From: Pseudomonadota bacterium
GTDB taxonomy: Bacteria > Desulfobacterota > Desulfovibrionia > Desulfovibrionales > Desulfovibrionaceae
Length of the DNA stretch: 64,000 nt
Direction of reading: 5' to 3'
Assembly: GCA_023411815.1 (NCBI GenBank)
Contig: JAEYOJ010000066.1
Coordinates: 1 to 64,000, forward strand
The notes beneath the pieces are model-generated. The model was not told the origin of the DNA. It searched no databases and saw nothing but the letters and a program-made list of their open reading frames with translations. Positions 60,545 to 64,000 of the stretch are shown here, piece after piece (the stretch's first letter is position 1; each line of letters starts with the position of its first letter). The translations under genes and the position numbers were made by a program.

Positions 60545-62198
60545 CCGCAAGCACTTCACACTTTCCCCCCTGGGCGGCCTGGGGGAAATCGGCCTCAATT
60601 GCATGGTCCTCGAGTGCGGGGATTCCATGATCATGATCGATTGCGGGATCATGTTTCCAGAGGATTACCTCTTCGGTATCGACATCGTCATACCGCGCTT
60701 CGATTTCGTGCTGGCGCGCAAGGAAAAGCTCAAGGGCATAGTCATCACCCACGGCCACGAGGATCATATAGGCGCCTTGCCCTGGCTGCTGCCCTATGTG
60801 GATGCCCCGATCTACAGCTCGCGTTTCACACTCGCGCTTATCGAGTCCAGACTCAGGGAGCACGACCTGGACCGCTATGTGGACCTGCGACCGGTCGAGA
60901 GCCGGCAACGCGTTGAGTTCGGCGACATTGCCGTGAATTTTTTCCGCGTGTGCCACTCCATCATCGAGGGCTTCGGCCTGGGCATCGAGACGCCCATGGG
61001 TCGCATCGTGCACACCGGTGATTTCAAGATCGACCGCACGCCGCTGGATGACACCAACGTAACGGACCTGCAGGGCTTCGCCGAGTTCTCTGCCCCCGGC
61101 GTGCAGCTTATGCTTTCGGACTCCACGAACGTGGAGCGCGACGGCTATGCCCTTACCGAGCGCGAGATCAAGCAATCGCTATCGGAGATATTCGCCAAGG
61201 CCACGGGCCGCATCCTGGTCACGCTCTTTTCCAGCCATGTCCAGCGCATGCAGGAGATCATCGACCTTGCTGAAACCTGCGGCCGGAAGGTGGCCATCAG
61301 CGGTCGGTCCATTCAGAACAACGTGGATATGGCCCGCAACTTGGGCTATCTGCGCGCGGAAGAGTCCATCTTCGTGTCCATGGACAGCGTGTCCGATTAC
61401 CCCGACGATCAGATCGTCCTGCTGCTCACCGGTTCACAGGGCGAACCCCTGTCTTCCCTGACGCGCTTGGCCATGGGCGAGCACCGCCAGATGCGCATCA
61501 AGGAAGGCGATCTCGTGCTCATGAGCTCCCGTTTCATCCCGGGCAATACGCGAGCCATCACCAAGGTCATCAATCGGCTCTATAAATTGGGCGCCGAGGT
61601 GCTTTACGAGCGGGTTTCGGGCATACACGCCTCGGGCCATGCCCACCGAGAAGAGCTGTGCCAGATGCTGCGCACCGTGAACCCCAAGTTCTTCATTCCC
61701 GTGCACGGCGAGTACCGCCACCTGGTCAAGCATTCGCGTTTGGCCGTGGAGTGCGGCGTGGCCAAGGAGCGATCCCTTATCCTTGAAGACGGTCAGCCAG
61801 TGCGCTTCTTCGACGACAACACCATCCGCCTGATGGACCGCATCACCGTCGAGCACATCTACGTGGACGGCAAGGGCGTGGGCGACGTGGGTTCCAGCGT
61901 GCTCAAGGAGCGGCAACTTCTGGCCGGCGAAGGGTTGGTCATCGTCAATCTTGTCATAGACGAGAAGACGGGAGAGATCGCCCTGGGCCCGGAAATCACC
62001 TCCAAGGGTTTTGTCTTCGAGCAGCACTATGCTCACTTGCTGGAAGACGCCAAGTGTATCGTGCTGGACATCTTCGAGAACATCCCGCCCGGCGAGATAC
62101 AGAAACTTAAGGACAGGATACGCGGCAGCCTGCGGCGGTTCTTCCGCAAGGTGCTCGACCGCGACCCGGTGGTGGTTCCAGTCGTGATTTCACTGTAG
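60534..62198 (+). CDS. rnj: Ribonuclease J
   Basis: A 554-residue metallo-beta-lactamase/beta-CASP ribonuclease with expected 5'-3' exo- and endonuclease activity in mRNA decay and rRNA maturation. The start is LSPLGGLGEIGLNCMVLECGDSMIMIDCG; the metal motif THGHEDHIGALP lies near residue 77, HTGDFKID near 165, and SSHVQRMQ plus the beta-CASP motif SGHAHREEL and VHGEYRHL follow. Its ATG lies inside plsC. The start was chosen for this overlap and the conserved N-terminus. Confidence 0.93.
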   Translation: MADSRKHFTLSPLGGLGEIGLNCMVLECGDSMIMIDCGIMFPEDYLFGIDIVIPRFDFVLARKEKLKGIVITHGHEDHIGALPWLLPYVDAPIYSSRFTLALIESRLREHDLDRYVDLRPVESRQRVEFGDIAVNFFRVCHSIIEGFGLGIETPMGRIVHTGDFKIDRTPLDDTNVTDLQGFAEFSAPGVQLMLSDSTNVERDGYALTEREIKQSLSEIFAKATGRILVTLFSSHVQRMQEIIDLAETCGRKVAISGRSIQNNVDMARNLGYLRAEESIFVSMDSVSDYPDDQIVLLLTGSQGEPLSSLTRLAMGEHRQMRIKEGDLVLMSSRFIPGNTRAITKVINRLYKLGAEVLYERVSGIHASGHAHREELCQMLRTVNPKFFIPVHGEYRHLVKHSRLAVECGVAKERSLILEDGQPVRFFDDNTIRLMDRITVEHIYVDGKGVGDVGSSVLKERQLLAGEGLVIVNLVIDEKTGEIALGPEITSKGFVFEQHYAHLLEDAKCIVLDIFENIPPGEIQKLKDRIRGSLRRFFRKVLDRDPVVVPVVISL

Positions 62199-62590
62199 AT
62201 CCTCGCCATCCAGCGAGGTTGTACCTTCTTCGGCTCAGTTCCCTACACTCGCGGACTTCGTTCCGGCGCCAACATGAGCACAAAAGGGGAGAGGCATCGC
62301 TTCTTCCCTTTTATCGTATTGCAGGCTCTTCGCCTGCCAAGCCACTGCCTTGGTGCTGCCGCCCTTGAAGCCAGGCGTCCCATCCTCCCCTGAAAGATCA
62401 AAGCAGGCCTGAACTTCGCGGCGTGGCCACCTGCGGCTCGAGAGCCTTCCAGCAAAACCCTGATGTTCAATGACGATGCCGACAGCGTGGGGTTCAGCGT
62501 TGCCGGCGAGCATCTACTCAACATGCCTGTACGGATTGCTTCCGCCACCCCGCCTGATGACAATGCCGGCGGAGCGAGCATGAGCCCGCA
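62199..62590. other. Intergenic region with a possible gene relic
   Basis: About 390 bases after RNase J. A plus-strand open frame at about 62395-62635 reads KIKAGLNFAAW...TLMFNDDADSVGFSV...NMPVRIASATPPDD and has protein-like composition, but no ribosome-binding site, and it overlaps the end of the next minus-strand gene. It could be the tail of a decayed gene. Confidence 0.3.
62282..62312 (+). terminator. Possible terminator of rnj
   Basis: AAAAGGG ... CCCTTTT arms 17 bases apart, followed by AT. The stem is short and AT-rich at its base, about 85 bases after the stop. Confidence 0.35.
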
Positions 62591-62830
62591 TCAGATCCGC
62601 TTAACGCTCAACTTGTCTTCGAAGTGGGCGCGCACCTGATACTGTTTTTTCCCGGAGTCAAATGTGTAGTCCGTGTCCGGGAAGAGTTGGATCGTCGGAG
62701 TGAACGCATCCCCGATGAATACGTCCTTGGCTTCGCCGTTGGGCTCGAAGCGTACGATTTCTCCGTTTTCAAGACGCACCAAATCCTCGTGATGAAGCTC
62801 GATCGGAAGATCGGTTTCCTTGAATTCCAT
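62591..62830 (-). CDS. Small protein of unknown function
   Basis: A 79-residue acidic, strand-rich protein (MEFKETDLPIELHHEDLVRLENGEIVRFEPNG region at the start; KKQYQVRAHFEDKLSVKRI at the end), with no signal or membrane segment. AGGAG precedes the ATG at good spacing, supporting it as real. No family is recognised; the length and beta-rich pattern suggest a small beta-barrel. Confidence 0.6.
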   Translation of the reverse strand: MEFKETDLPIELHHEDLVRLENGEIVRFEPNGEAKDVFIGDAFTPTIQLFPDTDYTFDSGKKQYQVRAHFEDKLSVKRI

Positions 62831-63132
62831 GGCGCACTCCTAGGTTGAGGGTTTGTCTCCCTCGCCCTCTGTCGCGGCTGGCCACGCCGGTCTTTGTTTC
62901 TTCATACTCCGTTCGGCAAATAATACAACATGACGTTTCATATGTTCATATTTGGCCATCACTCCATCCTCCGTGCAATGTTGACCAAAATAGTAGGAAT
63001 CTGTTTAGTAAGGAACATTGCGTCCTTATACTTTGTTTCTTGTTTCATATCCTAATTATCTTTGACTGCAGTTTTGTAATTGTTGATAGTGAACTAGTTT
63101 TTGACATTATAAACTATTAGGAGGAAGTGGTC
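62831..63132. other. AT-rich intergenic region
   Basis: About 300 bases of distinctly lower GC than the rest of the window between divergent small genes. It holds the candidate promoter of the HU-like gene and no convincing gene. Confidence 0.55.
63062..63090 (+). promoter_or_regulatory. Promoter candidate for the HU-like gene
   Basis: TTGACT, 17 bases, GATAGT, followed by an AT-rich leader ending in AGGAGG. Confidence 0.45.
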
Positions 63133-63483
63133 ATGGTAAATATGGATTTCCCAGGCGTATGCTATGCTTGTGCCGATGAAGAGTGCAATGTTGAATACGC
63201 CGATGTTGATGCGGCAAGGACTCGCGTTCGTGAAACTCCAATGTCTGGTTATACAAAAACGATCGTTAAAAATTTGCAAAGCACATTTCCAGAGAAATTC
63301 TCCTCTGAGGAAGAAGCCTATCTGGCTTTGGATGTCATGAAGGCCATTATTGCCATGGGACTGAACAACAATGATTCGGTCGATATCCAGGGGTTGGGAA
63401 CTTTCAAGACCAAGGAGGAGAGTGGCCACAAGGTTGTGACCTTCTCTCCCGAAACAGCCTTGACCGAGGCTCTCAATAGGTAG
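63133..63483 (+). CDS. HU/IHF-like DNA-binding domain protein
   Basis: A 116-residue protein. The N-terminal 40 residues are acidic with four cysteines (CYACADEEC), and the C-terminal part resembles HU: SGYTKTIVKNLQ, then AYLALDVMKAIIAMGLNNNDSVDIQGLGTFKTKE and VVTFSPETALTEALN, which follows the HU order of helix, strand, GxGxF and FxPxxxLxxxxN. The long flexible arm of HU appears shortened. AGGAGG lies 8 bases before the ATG; a GTG two codons upstream is less well spaced. Its AT-rich composition differs from its neighbours, suggesting a recent arrival or a specialised gene. Confidence 0.65.
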   Translation: MVNMDFPGVCYACADEECNVEYADVDAARTRVRETPMSGYTKTIVKNLQSTFPEKFSSEEEAYLALDVMKAIIAMGLNNNDSVDIQGLGTFKTKEESGHKVVTFSPETALTEALNR

Positions 63484-63485
63484 AT

Positions 63486-63518
63486 TCCTGCTCCGGCCCG
63501 AAGGGAGCCGGAGCAGGA
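63486..63518 (+). terminator. Hairpin after the HU-like gene
   Basis: TCCTGCTCCGG / CCGGAGCAGGA, a perfect 11-bp stem with an 11-base loop just after the stop; no T tract. Confidence 0.6.
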
Positions 63519-63552
63519 TGCTCGATGCAAGGCATTCGCGTGTACGGAAGAC

Positions 63553-63735
63553 ATGCAGAAAAGATATATGCTTCTCAAATGCGGCAGTGATGGATGCACG
63601 AATCCTATCGACTGCATTACGGCCAGTTGCATGGATGAGGCCAAGGAGGCGCTTGAATGGATGCGCACGCATCATCCGGAGCGGCCTGAATTGAAGCTGG
63701 GAGTTGGCGAATTCTTTGAAATCCTGGACGAGTAA
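63553..63735 (+). CDS. Small protein of unknown function
   Basis: A 60-residue protein starting MQKRYMLLKCGSDGC with four cysteines (CGSDGC, DCITASC) and ending EFFEILDE. No clear family; the cysteine spacing might bind metal. The same frame continues after the TAA for another 28 codons (63736-63822, HCSPEEWKAGL...PVQGVKR) before a second TAA. The gene may therefore be a truncated version of an 89-codon ancestor. The ribosome-binding site is weak. Confidence 0.5.
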   Translation: MQKRYMLLKCGSDGCTNPIDCITASCMDEAKEALEWMRTHHPERPELKLGVGEFFEILDE

Positions 63736-63943
63736 CACTGCTCGCCCGAGGAATGGAAGGCTGGACTGGCCAAGCTTGAAGGCAAAAAAAGTCGCACACC
63801 CGTGCAAGGGGTCAAGCGGTAAGCCTTGATATTTTTGTGCTCGCTAAGTGTATTCGGCCGGACGGGAGCGTTCGGGGTGCCCGCGCGGGCCTGCTGGATA
63901 TATCGGCGTAAAGGATGCGCCTGAATTCCCTACAGGAGGAGTC

Positions 63944-64000
63944 ATGAAGATCCTGGCTGCCATCGATCAATCCGCCTACGCGGAAAACGTATTGGCCAAG
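63944..64000 (+). CDS. Universal stress protein, N-terminal part (cut by window end)
   Basis: The first 19 codons read MKILAAIDQSAYAENVLAK, the typical UspA start with the conserved aspartate of the ATP-binding fold at residue 8. CAGGAGGAGTC precedes the ATG. The rest lies beyond the window. Confidence 0.75.
   Translation, partial: MKILAAIDQSAYAENVLAK

Overview
The window is a GC-rich chromosomal segment from a sulfate-reducing deltaproteobacterium, most likely of the Desulfovibrionaceae (Desulfovibrio/Desulfocurvibacter type). The main evidence is a complete FlxABCD-HdrABC cluster with two iron-type alcohol dehydrogenases and a sigma-54 two-component pair, a tungsten aldehyde:ferredoxin oxidoreductase, and a hemA-ccsA-sirC cluster of the siroheme-dependent heme route. 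Species identity is inferred, not proven.

Layout. 1-3.7 kb: a histidine-kinase relic, then the minus-strand siroheme operon sirC-ccsA-hemA plus a small conserved gene. 3.8-8.2 kb: two overlapping glycosyltransferases, a small unknown gene and a FemAB-like acyltransferase. 8.3-15.2 kb: phosphoenolpyruvate synthase, a stress-type SDR with a small membrane protein, tRNA-Ser(GGA), a FlgO-like lipoprotein, tmRNA (ssrA), a YwbE-family gene and a DinB-family gene.

15.3-31.8 kb is an almost unbroken minus-strand block devoted to ethanol/aldehyde and NADH-linked electron transfer. Read in the direction of transcription it runs adh2, sensor kinase, sigma-54 activator, adh1, hdrC, hdrB, hdrA, flxD, flxC, flxB, flxA, DUF4242, ferritin-like, aor, an unknown 218-aa protein and a protein resembling the plasmid initiator TrfA. 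Adh would make acetaldehyde and NADH. FlxABCD-HdrABC would move electrons from NADH to ferredoxin and a thiol-disulfide acceptor. AOR would oxidise acetaldehyde with ferredoxin. A good sigma-54 promoter precedes adh1, and a large dyad element lies about 200 bp upstream of it.

32.1-38.4 kb: dnaX-ebfC-recR, recD2-thiD and tRNA-Leu(TAG). 38.4-47.4 kb: a chemoreceptor, then the proteostasis series tig, clpP, clpX and lon. 47.5-53.7 kb: a periplasmic cyclophilin, a YchJ-like SEC-C protein, a GT2 glycosyltransferase and the arginine genes argF-argG-argH. 53.9-64 kb: a five-S1-domain RNA-binding protein, an EF-G-like GTPase, a GNAT acetyltransferase, a LysE-type exporter, plsC-like-RNase J, several small unknown genes including an AT-rich HU-like one, and the first codons of a universal stress protein.

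Intergenic regions from about 34.8 kb onward carry several copies of a GC-rich repeat family: modules built on ATGCCTCCGGCGGCC, and a CCAGGGGCG...CGCCCCTGG hairpin ending in GGACCCGCG. One copy supplies the ribosome-binding site of argH. No CRISPR array, intact insertion sequence or rRNA gene was seen.
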